Notes: generated from the sequence alone by a model not told the origin. A stretch of DNA of 56,014 nucleotides from Nitrososphaeria archaeon (GCA_029775915.1 JARVKA010000004.1:1-56014), one strand, 5' to 3'. Counted from the first letter of the stretch, positions 33,076 through 42,926 are shown. A program made the numbers and translations.

Positions 33076-33750
33076 ATGTGTAATGTTGTTGTGTTTTGGA
33101 GTGGTGGAAAGGATAGTTGTTTAGCATGTTATGAGGCGATTTCACATTCTTTAACCATTTCATACCTCCTTAATTTTACAATAAGGGATAAGCCTTATTT
33201 TCATGGAAGCCCCGAATTGATACATGCTCAATTACAATCGATTAATATTCCATTTATCCAAAAGAATACTACATGGCGCACATATAAAGAGGATTTTGAG
33301 TGTGTGATTAATGAATTAAAAAAGGTAAATATATGCGGAGCGGTCTTTGGCGATATTCATTTACAAGAGCATAGAGATTGGTTAGAGAAAGTTTGTAATA
33401 AATTAAATATCAAGCCATACTTCCCCTTATGGCATAGGGATCCGATTCAAATTCTCAATACATTTTTGTCAAAAGGCTTTGAGGCTATTGTAATGAGCGT
33501 AAGAGCTGATTTATTTGATAAAGAATGGCTTGGAAAAAGGATAAATAAAAAATTCATTAAGGATTTGAGCAAGCGTAAAGGTGAAATAGATGTTTGTGGC
33601 GAATTTGGCGAATATCATACCTTTGTTACAAATGGTCCAATATTTAAAAAGCGCTTGATAGTGAATGGTTATAAGGTTTTAAAGGATGGTTATTGGTTTT
33701 TGAATGTTTCAAGATTCACCATTAAAAACAGCAATTTTAAAATTAGTTAG
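33076..33750 (+). CDS. dph6: Diphthine-ammonia ligase (Dph6 family) PP-loop ATPase
   Basis: This 224-residue ATP-pyrophosphatase has the PP-loop WSGGKDSCLACYEA (residues about 8-21) and the family motifs VFGDIHLQEHRDWLEKVC, VMSVRADLFDKEWLGK and DVCGEFGEYHTFVTNGPIF. Dph6 amidates diphthine on elongation factor 2, the last step of diphthamide synthesis, in archaea and eukaryotes. It appears to be a single-gene unit, divergent from mtd. Confidence 0.9.
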   Translation: MCNVVVFWSGGKDSCLACYEAISHSLTISYLLNFTIRDKPYFHGSPELIHAQLQSINIPFIQKNTTWRTYKEDFECVINELKKVNICGAVFGDIHLQEHRDWLEKVCNKLNIKPYFPLWHRDPIQILNTFLSKGFEAIVMSVRADLFDKEWLGKRINKKFIKDLSKRKGEIDVCGEFGEYHTFVTNGPIFKKRLIVNGYKVLKDGYWFLNVSRFTIKNSNFKIS

Positions 33751-33816
33751 CTAACTATCTAAAATATTGTAAATAACAAAAAAGATAAAGATGGATGATG
33801 TATATAATGGGGATTA

Positions 33817-35724
33817 ATGAAAAGGAATTCATTTACGTTGATAACAGATTACGATGTATATTTATTCAAACAAGGCAAGCATTATAGGCTTTATGAGAAA
33901 TTCGGCTCACGTATTTTAAAGAATGAAGGGGTGTATTTTGCCGTTTGGGCACCCAATGCTTCTCATGTATACGTAATGGGGAGTTTTAATGATTGGGGTC
34001 CAGAATCACATCCCCTCTCCCCCCGATTGGATGGGTCGGGTATATGGGAAGGTTTTGTGCCCAATGTAGGTAAGGGTGCATTATATAAGTATCGAATTAT
34101 ATCTAAGAATCAAAATTACAGAGTGGATAAAAGTGATCCTTTCGCGTATTACTTTGAAACTCCTCCAAAAAATGCATCGATAGTATGGGAGTTGGATTAT
34201 GAATGGGGCGATGATGAGTGGATGAAAAATAGAAAGAAGTATAACTCTCTTAATGCTCCAATCTCAATTTATGAGGTTCATTTAGGATCATGGAGAAGAG
34301 TGCCTGAGGAGAATAATAGATGGCTCACTTACAAAGAGATCGCTCATTATTTACCAAAATATGTAAGGAAGATGGGTTTTACACATGTTGAATTTTTGCC
34401 CATTATGGAGCACCCATTTTATGGTAGTTGGGGTTATCAAATCACAGGTTATTATGCACCAACAAGTAGGTATGGCAAACCACAAGACTTAATGTATCTA
34501 ATCGATCAATTACATCAAAATGAGATAGGTGTTATACTTGATTGGGTCCCTTCACACTTTCCTACTGATGAGTATGGCTTAGTTTACTTTGATGGTACTC
34601 ATTTATATGAATATGAGGATTGGAGGAAGCGTTATCATCCAGATTGGAATAGTTACATTTTCGATTATGGTAAGAATGAAGTCAAATCTTTCTTAATAAG
34701 TAATGCACTTTTTTGGCTCGATAAATATCATGTAGATGGTTTAAGGGTGGATGGTGTTGCATCCATGCTTTATCTCGATTACTCACGTAAGAATGGTGAA
34801 TGGATTCCAAATATATATGGAGGAAAGGAGAACCTTGAAGCTATATCCTTTATTAAAGAGTTGAATGAAGTAGTTTATAAATACTATCCAGATGTGCAAA
34901 TGATTGCAGAAGAATCAACAGCATGGCCAATGGTTTCTAAACCCACTTACGTTGGAGGGTTGGGATTTGGAATGAAGTGGAATCTTGGATGGATGCATGA
35001 TACTCTCAATTACCTTTCTAAAGATCCTATATACAGAAAATACCATCATAATCAAATCATATTTAGCATTTGGTATGCTTTTTCTGAAAACTTCATCTTG
35101 CCTTTATCCCATGATGAAGTTGTACATGGTAAAGGCTCTTTAATTAATAAGATGCCTGGAGATGATTGGCAAAAATTCGCAAATTTGAGATTATTATTTG
35201 CATATATGTATGCCCATCCTGGTAAGAAACTGTTATTTATGGGAGGAGAGTTTGGACAATGGTCTGAATGGAATCATGATAAGAGCCTCGATTGGCATCT
35301 TCTCCAATACCCTAATCATCAAGGTTTACAAAGGTTGATTAAGGATTTGAATAATATATATAAAAAAGAGAGAGCATTACATAAAACCGATTTTAATCCA
35401 AGTGGTTTTGAATGGATCGATTTTAATGATTGGGAGCAAAGTGTTATAAGCTTCATTAGAAAGGATTTAGAATCGAATGAGATTTTATTAATTGTTTGTA
35501 ACTTTACACCAGTTCCAAGAATGAATTATAGATTGGGTGCTCCTCGAAAAGGATTTTGGAGAGAGATATTAAATACAGACTCTGAATATTATGGTGGTAG
35601 TGGTTTAGGGAATTTAGGTGGTGTAGAAGCAAATCAAATACCATTTCATGGAAGGGATTACTCTATTGTAATCACATTACCACCATTAGCATGCTTATAT
35701 CTTAAGAGTGATGTTAGTGATTAA
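33817..35724 (+). CDS. glgB: 1,4-alpha-glucan branching enzyme (GH13, GlgB type)
   Basis: The enzyme makes alpha-1,6 branches in glycogen. An N-terminal CBM48 domain ([20 protein letters not shown]) precedes the GH13 barrel with [25 protein letters not shown], the nucleophile Asp in [11 protein letters not shown] (about residue 312), the acid/base Glu in MIAEESTAW (about 363) and [12 protein letters not shown] (about 430). The C-terminal beta domain is complete. Length (635) is that of bacterial GlgB without the N1 extension. Most archaea use GH57 branching enzymes, so this gene was probably acquired from bacteria. No glycogen synthase is nearby. Confidence 0.95.
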   Translation: MKRNSFTLITDYDVYLFKQGKHYRLYEKFGSRILKNEGVYFAVWAPNASHVYVMGSFNDWGPESHPLSPRLDGSGIWEGFVPNVGKGALYKYRIISKNQNYRVDKSDPFAYYFETPPKNASIVWELDYEWGDDEWMKNRKKYNSLNAPISIYEVHLGSWRRVPEENNRWLTYKEIAHYLPKYVRKMGFTHVEFLPIMEHPFYGSWGYQITGYYAPTSRYGKPQDLMYLIDQLHQNEIGVILDWVPSHFPTDEYGLVYFDGTHLYEYEDWRKRYHPDWNSYIFDYGKNEVKSFLISNALFWLDKYHVDGLRVDGVASMLYLDYSRKNGEWIPNIYGGKENLEAISFIKELNEVVYKYYPDVQMIAEESTAWPMVSKPTYVGGLGFGMKWNLGWMHDTLNYLSKDPIYRKYHHNQIIFSIWYAFSENFILPLSHDEVVHGKGSLINKMPGDDWQKFANLRLLFAYMYAHPGKKLLFMGGEFGQWSEWNHDKSLDWHLLQYPNHQGLQRLIKDLNNIYKKERALHKTDFNPSGFEWIDFNDWEQSVISFIRKDLESNEILLIVCNFTPVPRMNYRLGAPRKGFWREILNTDSEYYGGSGLGNLGGVEANQIPFHGRDYSIVITLPPLACLYLKSDVSD

Positions 35725-35795
35725 TAAGCTATAAAGCTCATCACTTCAATAAAGCTAACATAAAAATTATTTATCAAAATTTCTAAGGCTTATAT

Positions 35796-37034
35796 ATGCT
35801 AAAGCAAATATTGAATTATATAGAAGAGCTTGAGAATTACGCTATCTCTACTTTAAGTAAATTAATATCTATACCAACGGTGAATCCGCCTGGAGAGATG
35901 TATGTTAATATCACTAAATTTTTAGCTAATGAGCTTAAAGATAATGGTCTTGATGTAAATTTAATAGAAATACCCGATTCATACTTGGAGAGATATTATC
36001 CATATTCACCACAACATAAAGGGTATCAAAGGTTAATCGTTTATGGAAAGCTTGGTGATAATGAGCCTAGATTACATTTTAATGGGCATTACGATGTAGT
36101 TCCAGCTGGTCTCGGATGGAAAACCGATCCTTTCAAACCTGTAATCATTAATAATAAGATTTATGGTAGAGGAGCAACTGATATGAAAGGTGGAATAACC
36201 TCAATCTTAATAATGTTAAAAGCATTAAAAAAATTCAAGTTTATTCCTAATGGTACAATGGAAGTTGCTTTCGTACCAGATGAAGAAGCAAGTGGTATCG
36301 GTACGAAATATTTAGTGGAAGAGTGTAAAGTAATGCCTAATTTTGTAATAATCGCTGAACCTTCTGGTATTGATAGGTTAGCAATAGGGCATAAAGGACT
36401 TATTCGTGGAATGGTTAGAGTTAAAGGTAAGCAAGCTCATGGAAGCATGCCTTGGATTGGTAATAATGCATTTTTAAAAGCATCTGAGTTAGTCTTAAAT
36501 TTCAAAAAAGAGTATGATAAGCTATTGTTGTCAAGAAAGACGAGTTATCCAATTGATATACTTGAGGGTTCATATCCAACTATTAATATAGGTGGGTATG
36601 CTGAGTCAATAAGTAGAAAGGAGAGTATCGTTCCCGGTGAGTTTATCTTTAGTATTGATAGAAGAACAATCCCTGAAGAAGATCCGATTAAAGCTGAAGA
36701 AGAGTTGAAGCAAATTTTAATGCGATCTGCGAAAAATGTTGGGGCTGAGATCGATGTTAAAATAATTACCAATTTACCAGCGGTAGCTACACCTATTGAA
36801 TCACAAATAGTAAAAATAACTAGTGAATGTATTGAAAGTATTATTGGTAAAGAACCAATTTTGAGCTTAGCTTTTGGGAGAACGGATCTCCTTTATTATA
36901 AAGATTCAAAGGGGATTATGTATGGACCTGGTAAGCCTGAGTGTTCCCATGCTATTGATGAGTATGTAAGCTTAAAAGATGTGATTACGGTTGCAAAAGT
37001 ATTTGCTGAATTAACGATTAAAGTTATGGGTTAA
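35796..37034 (+). CDS. M20 family metallopeptidase (ArgE/DapE/acetylornithine deacetylase-like)
   Basis: This 412-residue co-catalytic zinc hydrolase has ligands in HFNGHYDVVPAG (His, with catalytic Asp two residues on), GRGATDMKGGI (bridging Asp), FVPDEEASGIGT (catalytic Glu-Glu), IIAEPSG and, at the end, GPGKPECSHAIDEYV (His). The dimerisation domain with KAHG-like KGKQAHGSMP is in the middle. The family removes acyl groups from amino acids or cleaves dipeptides; the exact substrate (for example N-acetyl- or N-succinyl-amino acids) is unresolved. Confidence 0.9.
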   Translation: MLKQILNYIEELENYAISTLSKLISIPTVNPPGEMYVNITKFLANELKDNGLDVNLIEIPDSYLERYYPYSPQHKGYQRLIVYGKLGDNEPRLHFNGHYDVVPAGLGWKTDPFKPVIINNKIYGRGATDMKGGITSILIMLKALKKFKFIPNGTMEVAFVPDEEASGIGTKYLVEECKVMPNFVIIAEPSGIDRLAIGHKGLIRGMVRVKGKQAHGSMPWIGNNAFLKASELVLNFKKEYDKLLLSRKTSYPIDILEGSYPTINIGGYAESISRKESIVPGEFIFSIDRRTIPEEDPIKAEEELKQILMRSAKNVGAEIDVKIITNLPAVATPIESQIVKITSECIESIIGKEPILSLAFGRTDLLYYKDSKGIMYGPGKPECSHAIDEYVSLKDVITVAKVFAELTIKVMG

Positions 37035-37170
37035 TTAAAAATCTTAAGAGATAATATGCTTATTAAAGCTTTCAAAATCTTATCTTTACAAAACTCATAT
37101 TCAACCATCAACTTTAAATTCTGCTTAAATAACTTACTTTTTGGGTGCAATAACCATAAAGGAGTTTGAT

Positions 37171-37247
37171 GGGCCCGTAACTCAGCCTGGCAGAGTGACC
37201 GGCTCATAACCGGTTAGTCGTGGGATCGAAGCCCACCGGGCCCACCA
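37171..37247 (+). tRNA. tRNA-Ile2 (CAT), intron-less
   Basis: The cloverleaf is clear: acceptor GGGCCCG/CGGGCCC, D stem ACTC/GAGT, anticodon arm ACCGG-CTCATAA-CCGGT, T stem GTGGG/CCCAC, A73 and an encoded CCA. The CAT anticodon could mean Met or Ile2. The elongator Met gene is at 20.6 kb, an archaeal initiator would begin with an A1-U72-type acceptor, and the GGGCCCG acceptor fits archaeal Ile2, whose C34 is changed to agmatidine. The T loop reads ATCGAAG, with A where T54 is usual, which is odd. Confidence 0.8.
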
Positions 37248-37344
37248 TTTAACATATAGGCTTGTTGCTTCTTATTTACAAAAAAGTGCTTTTAACATTC
37301 AGTATTTATGCAACCTTACTCTATATATTATAGAGGATATTGTT

Positions 37345-39468
37345 GTGAAGAGCACAATATTGAATGTTAAAAAAAGGGATGGAAGGATTGAACAATTTCA
37401 AGAGAAGAAGATAGCTGATGCTATATTAAAAGCCTTCAATGCGGTTGGGCGTAAAGATGGTGAGATTGCAAAGGAGCTTGCACATCAAGTTACAATCGAG
37501 CTTGAAAAGAATTTTGCTGGTAAAATCCCTTCTGTTGAGGATATTCAAGATATTGTGGAAAGGATTTTAATTAAGAATGGTTTTGATGATGTATCTAAAG
37601 CGTATATTTTGTATCGTAAAAAGAGAAGTGAAGTTCGTGAAGCAAAGCGCTTCTTTGGTGTTGAGGATGATTTAAAGTTAACAGTGAATGCAATAAGTGT
37701 ATTAGAAAAAAGGTATCTATTGAAGGATTTAAATGGTAGAGTTATTGAGACTCCGAGTCAAATGTTTTATAGAGTTGCAAAAGCTATTGCAGCTGCTGAA
37801 AGTCTTTATGGAAGAGCTAATGAGGTTTCTAAATTTGAAGAAGAGTTTTATAGAGTTATGAGAAATTTAGAGTTTATTCCAAATTCGCCAACTTTAATGA
37901 ATGCTGGTACGGAAATAGGTCAACTTTCAGCATGCTTTGTTTTACCCGTAGAAGATTCAATAAAAGGGATATTTGATGCGATTAAGTATATGGCTTTGAT
38001 ACATCAAAGTGGTGGTGGTACTGGCTTCTCATTCTCAAATATTCGACCTCGTGGAGATATTGTGAAATCAACGAGAGGTGTAGCTTCAGGACCGGTTTCA
38101 TTTATGCGTATATTCGATGCAGCTACAGAAGTGATTAAGCAAGGTGGTAAGAGAAGAGGTGCGAATATGGCGGTTTTAAGTGTTGATCATCCAGATATTA
38201 TCGAGTTTATTACTGCAAAATCGAGAGTTGGTGTATTGAATAATTTCAATATCTCAGTAGCTGTGACTGATGAATTTATGGAGAAGGTTTTCAAAGGTGA
38301 GGATTACAATTTGATCAATCCAAGAAATAAAGAAGTTGTTGGTAAGTTGAATGCGAATGAAGTTTTCAATTTAATGGCAACGATGGCTTGGGCTACTGGT
38401 GATCCTGGAATTATTTTTATAGATGAGATAAATAGGCATAATCCTACTCCTAGCTTAGGAAGAATTGAGAGTACAAATCCATGTGGGGAGCAGCCTTTAT
38501 TACCTTATGAATCTTGTAATTTAGGTAGTATCAATCTTGCAAAAATGGTGAAATATGGGAAATTGGATTGGGATAGATTAAGAGATGTGGTAAGAATAGG
38601 AGTTCGCATGTTGGATGATGTTATAGATGTTAATAAGTATCCTTTACCTCAAATTGAGGAGATAACGAAAGGTAATCGTAAAATTGGTTTAGGAGTTATG
38701 GGATTTGCTGATATGCTTATTCAATTGGGAGTTAAATACGATTCGAATGAAGGATTAGAGTGGGCTGAGAGAGTGATGAAGTTTATATCTGATGAGGCAA
38801 GAAAAATATCTGTAGAGTTAGCTGAGGAGAAAGGATCATTCCCAAATTTTGAAAAGAGTATATGGAAAGAAAAAGGTTATAAAGCTATGCGTAACGCTAC
38901 TTTAACCACTATAGCACCTACAGGCTCGATATCGATTATTGCAGGTTGTACAAGTGGTATAGAGCCTATATTTGCAATCTCATTTATTAGAAATGTATTG
39001 GAAGGCACCAAGTTATTGGAGGTTAATCCATATTTTGAAGCTATAGCAAAAGAAAGAGGTTTTTATAGTGAAGAATTAATGAGAGAGATAGCAAAAAAAG
39101 GCTCGATTCAAGATATTAAAGGAATACCTGATGATGTAAAGAATTTATTTGTAACAGCTTTTGATATCGCTCCCGAGTGGCATGTAAAGATGCAAGCTGC
39201 TTTTCAAAAGTATGTAGATAATGCAGTATCCAAAACGGTAAATCTGCCTCGTGAAGCATCTATTGAAGATGTAAAGAGAATTTTCATACTCGCTTACAAG
39301 TTAAAGTGTAAAGGAATTACAGTATATCGATATGGGAGCAAACCTGAGCAAGTGCTTTATATTGGCTCAGAGTTGAGAAGGGAGAGAGGTGAAACCTTAG
39401 AGTTTGTTGGTGCAGATTCTGAATATGCAGGTGGATGCCCAATTAGTGGTGTTTGCAATATATATTAA
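37345..39468 (+). CDS. nrdJ: Adenosylcobalamin-dependent (class II) ribonucleotide reductase
   Basis: This 707-residue enzyme makes deoxyribonucleotides with a B12-derived radical. An N-terminal ATP-cone (VKKRDGRIEQFQEKKIADAI) is followed by the catalytic barrel: SPTLMNAG and the first redox Cys in LSACFVLP (about 196), HQSGGGTGFSFS, the radical/active-site NPCGEQPLLPYESCNLGSINL-type segment (from about 377; catalytic Cys in PCGEQ) and PTGSISIIAG. The C-terminus GGCPISGVC has a Cys pair with wider than CxxC spacing, presumably the external reductant site. It starts at a GTG (37345). cobA at 11.8 kb could supply its cofactor. Confidence 0.95.
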   Translation: MKSTILNVKKRDGRIEQFQEKKIADAILKAFNAVGRKDGEIAKELAHQVTIELEKNFAGKIPSVEDIQDIVERILIKNGFDDVSKAYILYRKKRSEVREAKRFFGVEDDLKLTVNAISVLEKRYLLKDLNGRVIETPSQMFYRVAKAIAAAESLYGRANEVSKFEEEFYRVMRNLEFIPNSPTLMNAGTEIGQLSACFVLPVEDSIKGIFDAIKYMALIHQSGGGTGFSFSNIRPRGDIVKSTRGVASGPVSFMRIFDAATEVIKQGGKRRGANMAVLSVDHPDIIEFITAKSRVGVLNNFNISVAVTDEFMEKVFKGEDYNLINPRNKEVVGKLNANEVFNLMATMAWATGDPGIIFIDEINRHNPTPSLGRIESTNPCGEQPLLPYESCNLGSINLAKMVKYGKLDWDRLRDVVRIGVRMLDDVIDVNKYPLPQIEEITKGNRKIGLGVMGFADMLIQLGVKYDSNEGLEWAERVMKFISDEARKISVELAEEKGSFPNFEKSIWKEKGYKAMRNATLTTIAPTGSISIIAGCTSGIEPIFAISFIRNVLEGTKLLEVNPYFEAIAKERGFYSEELMREIAKKGSIQDIKGIPDDVKNLFVTAFDIAPEWHVKMQAAFQKYVDNAVSKTVNLPREASIEDVKRIFILAYKLKCKGITVYRYGSKPEQVLYIGSELRRERGETLEFVGADSEYAGGCPISGVCNIY

Positions 39469-39573
39469 AGTTCTGAAAAAGAATAATTAAAAAGCAAAAT
39501 TCTATTATGTGATTTTATTCTTCAATTTAATGTAAACATATAGATATCTTTGGATTATGGTATATAAATATTG

Positions 39574-39658
39574 GCGGGGGTTGCCAAGTCTGGCCAAAGG
39601 CGCAGGGCTTAGGACCCTGTCCCTTAGGGGTTCGTGGGTTCAAATCCCACCCCCCGCA
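39574..39658 (+). tRNA. tRNA-Leu (TAG)
   Basis: A class II tRNA: acceptor GCGGGGG/CCCCCGC, D stem GCC/GGC, anticodon arm CAGGG-CTTAGGA-CCCTG (anticodon TAG), a long variable arm TCCCTTAGGGGTTC able to form a short stem, and T arm GTGGG-TTCAAAT-CCCAC with A73. No CCA is encoded and there is no intron. TATA-like sequences lie directly upstream (for example TATATAAATA at 39560-39569). Confidence 0.93.
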
Positions 39659-39724
39659 TCAATTCATTAGTGAAGTATTCAATAATTTTGCTTCATGACT
39701 TTTATTAACCATTGGTATGTAAAA

Positions 39725-40000
39725 TTATCCTCCTGCAACTATTGGAATTAAAGTTACTCGATCCTTATCTTTTAACCTTGTTAATAAACCATTTTTGGGG
39801 TATTTGCCATTAATTAATGTTACTATCTCTTGCTCCACTCCTTTATTCCCATTAATTAAAACATCTTTAATTTGTTCATACTTTGATGAAAGTACTATTA
39901 AAAGATCCCTTATGGTTGCACCCTCAAATAATTTCTCATATATTACAGATTTACCCTTAGTAAAAAAGAACTCCACTTCTACTTCGAACATCTTTACCAT
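39725..40000 (-). CDS. MoaD/ThiS-like ubiquitin-fold sulfur carrier
   Basis: This 91-residue beta-grasp protein ends with VTLIPIVAGG, the Gly-Gly tail that is adenylated and thiocarboxylated in sulfur carriers. EGATIRDLLIVLSSKY and RLKDKDRVTLI are the family landmarks. Its ATG overlaps the stop of the aldehyde ferredoxin oxidoreductase gene (7-nt overlap), and this pairing is common in archaea, where the carrier is thought to feed tungstopterin synthesis. Confidence 0.88.
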   Translation of the reverse strand: MVKMFEVEVEFFFTKGKSVIYEKLFEGATIRDLLIVLSSKYEQIKDVLINGNKGVEQEIVTLINGKYPKNGLLTRLKDKDRVTLIPIVAGG

Positions 40001-41865
40001 ATATCCTTTATTACAAATTCTAAGCCGTATGCTTTAAGAGTTTCAGGTAATGGTTTTCCAGTTTCTTCATCCCATCCCATCTCTCTTCTATAAATTTTAA
40101 TCATTTTATCAAAATGTTCCATAATACCTTTTCCAGCAGCTGGACCATCTATTGGTGTAGAGCCATAGCGAGGAGAAGGTTTTTCAAATGATGGGTTCAA
40201 TCCATGTTTTATATTAAAGGCTCGAAGTAAATTCACAATTCTCTTTCCTATTATTAAAGCATCATTTAAAGTTAAAGACCAACCAGTAATTGCATTAACA
40301 GCTTTGAGTAATGTTTTGTTTTGTGAGCGAATACAAAATCTACATACACCTAAGCTATTTTCAAATATGTGCCAACCATTATACTTTGCATTTATTTTTG
40401 CAACTTCATCTGGATTAAACATATTTATATCACCTAATCCTAAAAGTCTTGTGATAGGAATCCCAGCTTGAGCCTCAATTGTAGATGTATTACTTGTGCA
40501 ACTATCAAGTAACTCAGGCCATCGGCTACGATGATCATGGCCACGTGGTGTTGTTCCTTTTAATGTATACACACCTATATTTAATGCTTCGCCTCCTATA
40601 TGCTCTGCTATTCTTTTTACCCCTTCAGCTAAAATATTCCCTATACCCTCTCTATTAGCTATTTTTATTAGTAACTTTCTCGCTGCTTCAGCATCTCCCC
40701 AATTTGCTTTAATACCATCTAACTCATGTTCTTTTAACAACCCTTTCTCATAACACTCCATTATAAAACCTAAAATCCAACCACTCTCATTACCATCCAT
40801 ACCTAGCCTATCAACTAAATCTCCTAACATTACTGTAGCTCCGGGATCTATTTGCCATATTTGAGAACCGAAAGCAGCTATTAACTCATATTCAGGCTCT
40901 TCGCCCTCAAACTCCTTGTATGGGCCTTCGGTAACCTTTGTATATCTATTATGAGCAATTTTGCACATCCAACATGTTTTCTTTTTACTTTCAAAATGAG
41001 TTCTCATATATTGGCTACTTAACCTTTCTGCAATCTCCATTGGGAATATATTCGTTGTATAATTCTTAACTGGCAATAAACCTATTTTGGCATACTCTGG
41101 GATAAGATAACCAGTTCCATACTCCATATTCATCTTCACGTGATAATCATTTTTTAAAGCTTCCCAATGCTCTTTGCATGCTTCAGAAAAAGCTTGCTCA
41201 TTTTTAATCGGTATTTTGTAATCACCTTTTACAACAACGATAGCTTTTAATCTTTTAGAGCCAAAAACTGCACCATTCCCTCCTTTTGAGCATATATGCC
41301 CATAATCACCTACCAATCCTGCGAATCTTACAAGCTTTTCTCCAGCTGGACCTATACAAAAAACACTAAGTTCTTCTTTTCTATACTTTCCAAATTCCCT
41401 TATTATCTCACCTTTGATTAGATCTTCTGTTTCCATCGTATCCTTACCTATTAAATGATTTCCATTTCTTAACTCAGCTGTACCATCATGTATAAATAAG
41501 TAAAACCATTTTTCAGCTTGTCCATGAATTACAATACCGTCAAAGCCAGATAATCTAAGAAAAGCTCCAAAATACCCATTCGCTTGAGTATCTACAGCTA
41601 AGTTAGTCATAGGGCCTTTGGTAACAAGAGTAAAAGTACCCGATCCTACAAAAATCGTTCCACCTAATGGACCACTCGCTATTATTATGCGATTCTCAGG
41701 ATCGTTCCATTGCACTTCAGAAGGGACTTCTTCATAAAGGATTTTTGCACCAAATCCGGTTCCACCTACAAATCTCTTTATATCATCATCATTTAAGTTG
41801 AATGTATTAATTTGTTGGGTTGTGAGGTTAACTCTTAATATTTTACCTTGATAACCGAAAATCAC
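39994..41865 (-). CDS. Aldehyde ferredoxin oxidoreductase family tungstoenzyme
   Basis: This 623-residue protein has the AOR N-terminal domain (GYQGKILRVNLTTQQI, FVGGTGFGAKILYEEV, IIASGPLGGTIFVGSG), domain 2 with EGEEPEYELIAAFGSQ and the C-terminal tungstopterin region (TPRGHDHRSRWPELLD). Iron-sulfur ligands normally sit in CxxCxxxC plus a distant Cys. Here the motif reads CWMCKIAH (about residues 295-302), with His at the third position, and the distant Cys is in GVCRFC (about 508). The start is a GTG at 41865. The aldehyde substrate is unknown. Confidence 0.9.
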   Translation of the reverse strand: MIFGYQGKILRVNLTTQQINTFNLNDDDIKRFVGGTGFGAKILYEEVPSEVQWNDPENRIIIASGPLGGTIFVGSGTFTLVTKGPMTNLAVDTQANGYFGAFLRLSGFDGIVIHGQAEKWFYLFIHDGTAELRNGNHLIGKDTMETEDLIKGEIIREFGKYRKEELSVFCIGPAGEKLVRFAGLVGDYGHICSKGGNGAVFGSKRLKAIVVVKGDYKIPIKNEQAFSEACKEHWEALKNDYHVKMNMEYGTGYLIPEYAKIGLLPVKNYTTNIFPMEIAERLSSQYMRTHFESKKKTCWMCKIAHNRYTKVTEGPYKEFEGEEPEYELIAAFGSQIWQIDPGATVMLGDLVDRLGMDGNESGWILGFIMECYEKGLLKEHELDGIKANWGDAEAARKLLIKIANREGIGNILAEGVKRIAEHIGGEALNIGVYTLKGTTPRGHDHRSRWPELLDSCTSNTSTIEAQAGIPITRLLGLGDINMFNPDEVAKINAKYNGWHIFENSLGVCRFCIRSQNKTLLKAVNAITGWSLTLNDALIIGKRIVNLLRAFNIKHGLNPSFEKPSPRYGSTPIDGPAAGKGIMEHFDKMIKIYRREMGWDEETGKPLPETLKAYGLEFVIKDIW

Positions 41866-42013
41866 ACATTATTAAAGCATTATAAAGCTTTAATATATTT
41901 TTCTATACTGTGATAAGATTATTAAGATAAGCTTCTCTTAAATATTATTATTCATTCTGATAAAACTTTAAAATTCCAATGCCAGAACTTTTTGGTGCAG
42001 GTATGGTTAATTG

Positions 42014-42926
42014 CTTTCAACTCTCTTTACGAGATTCTGCTACTGGAACTAATGCGGTTCATTTAACGATTTACTACTTTCAACTCTCTTTACGAGATTC
42101 TGATAGGGTGGTTGACCCGGTGCAAGTTGGTCTTTAAAGATAAATGCTAATACTTTCAACTCTCTTTACGAGATTCTTGTAATTTCTGGTATTCCTTCAT
42201 TTTGGGGAACCAAAACTTTCAACTCTCTTTACGAGATTCTAGACCCAGGTACTGCTGAGTATGTGGATGTAGCAAAACTAACTTTCAACTCTCTTTACGA
42301 GATTCATAGATATGTAATTGAATTGTGGAAAAATATGAAAGACACCTTTCAACTCTCTTTACGAGATTCTCGGCGAAACGAACGGAAGCGCAGAATGGGA
42401 TTTAACTTTCAACTCTCTTTACGAGATTCGAATTTCGTTGATAGGTAGAAAGGTATAATAACTTTTATTCTTTCAACTCTCTTTACGAGATTCCAGCACA
42501 TAGATAGTGCTGTTTGGCAGACCACCAGTACTTTCAACTCTCTTTACGAGATTCGGGTAGAATTGCTATTGGACCTATTGATGTTACTCCCTTTCAACTC
42601 TCTTTACGAGATTCCTTATCGCATTTATTGATGCTTTAAACGGTATTTCAATCTTTCAACTCTCTTTACGAGATTCATTTTTAATCACTTTTTGGAATTT
42701 CGTTGATAGGTAGAACTTTCAACTCTCTTTACGAGATTCGCTCTACCTATACCAGTAAGCTCTCTTTTTGTTTCCCACTTTCAACTCTCTTTACGAGATT
42801 CTTGTGCTTTAAAATCAAGCTTAATTGGGCATATCCAGACTTTCAACTCTCTTTACGAGATTCCTAATTCTTGCTCTAGCTATGCTTTTCTTTCACCTTG
42901 ACCTTTCAACTCTCTTTACGAGATTC
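42014..42926 (-). CRISPR. Type I-A CRISPR array: 15 repeats, 14 spacers
   Basis: Fifteen copies of a 24-bp repeat are seen with no mismatches noticed. On the plus strand each begins CTTTCAACTC and ends TTTACGAGATTC, so in transcript sense (minus) it ends GTTGAAAG, the usual crenarchaeal 5' handle of crRNAs. Repeats start at 42014, 42077, 42153, 42216, 42282, 42346, 42406, 42470, 42531, 42591, 42653, 42716, 42778, 42840 and 42903. Spacers are 36-42 nt, except one of 52 nt (42101-42152). Two spacers (42430-42469 and 42677-42715) share 21 nt. The array lies downstream of cas4 in the same direction as the cas operon. Confidence 0.98.

Noticed and set aside
37171-37247. Reading this CAT tRNA as the initiator tRNA-Met because of A54
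   Set aside because: The acceptor stem GGGCCCG and D arm fit archaeal tRNA-Ile2, and archaeal initiators usually start with A1-U72 and have different D-arm features.
41940-42013. Possible degenerate terminal repeat before the first CRISPR repeat
   Set aside because: CTTTAAAATTCC at about 41966 shares only a few bases with the repeat and does not keep the spacing convincingly.
42263-42448. Open reading frame of 61 codons within the CRISPR array
   Set aside because: It is made of repeats and spacers translated by chance (repeated FQLSLRDS).
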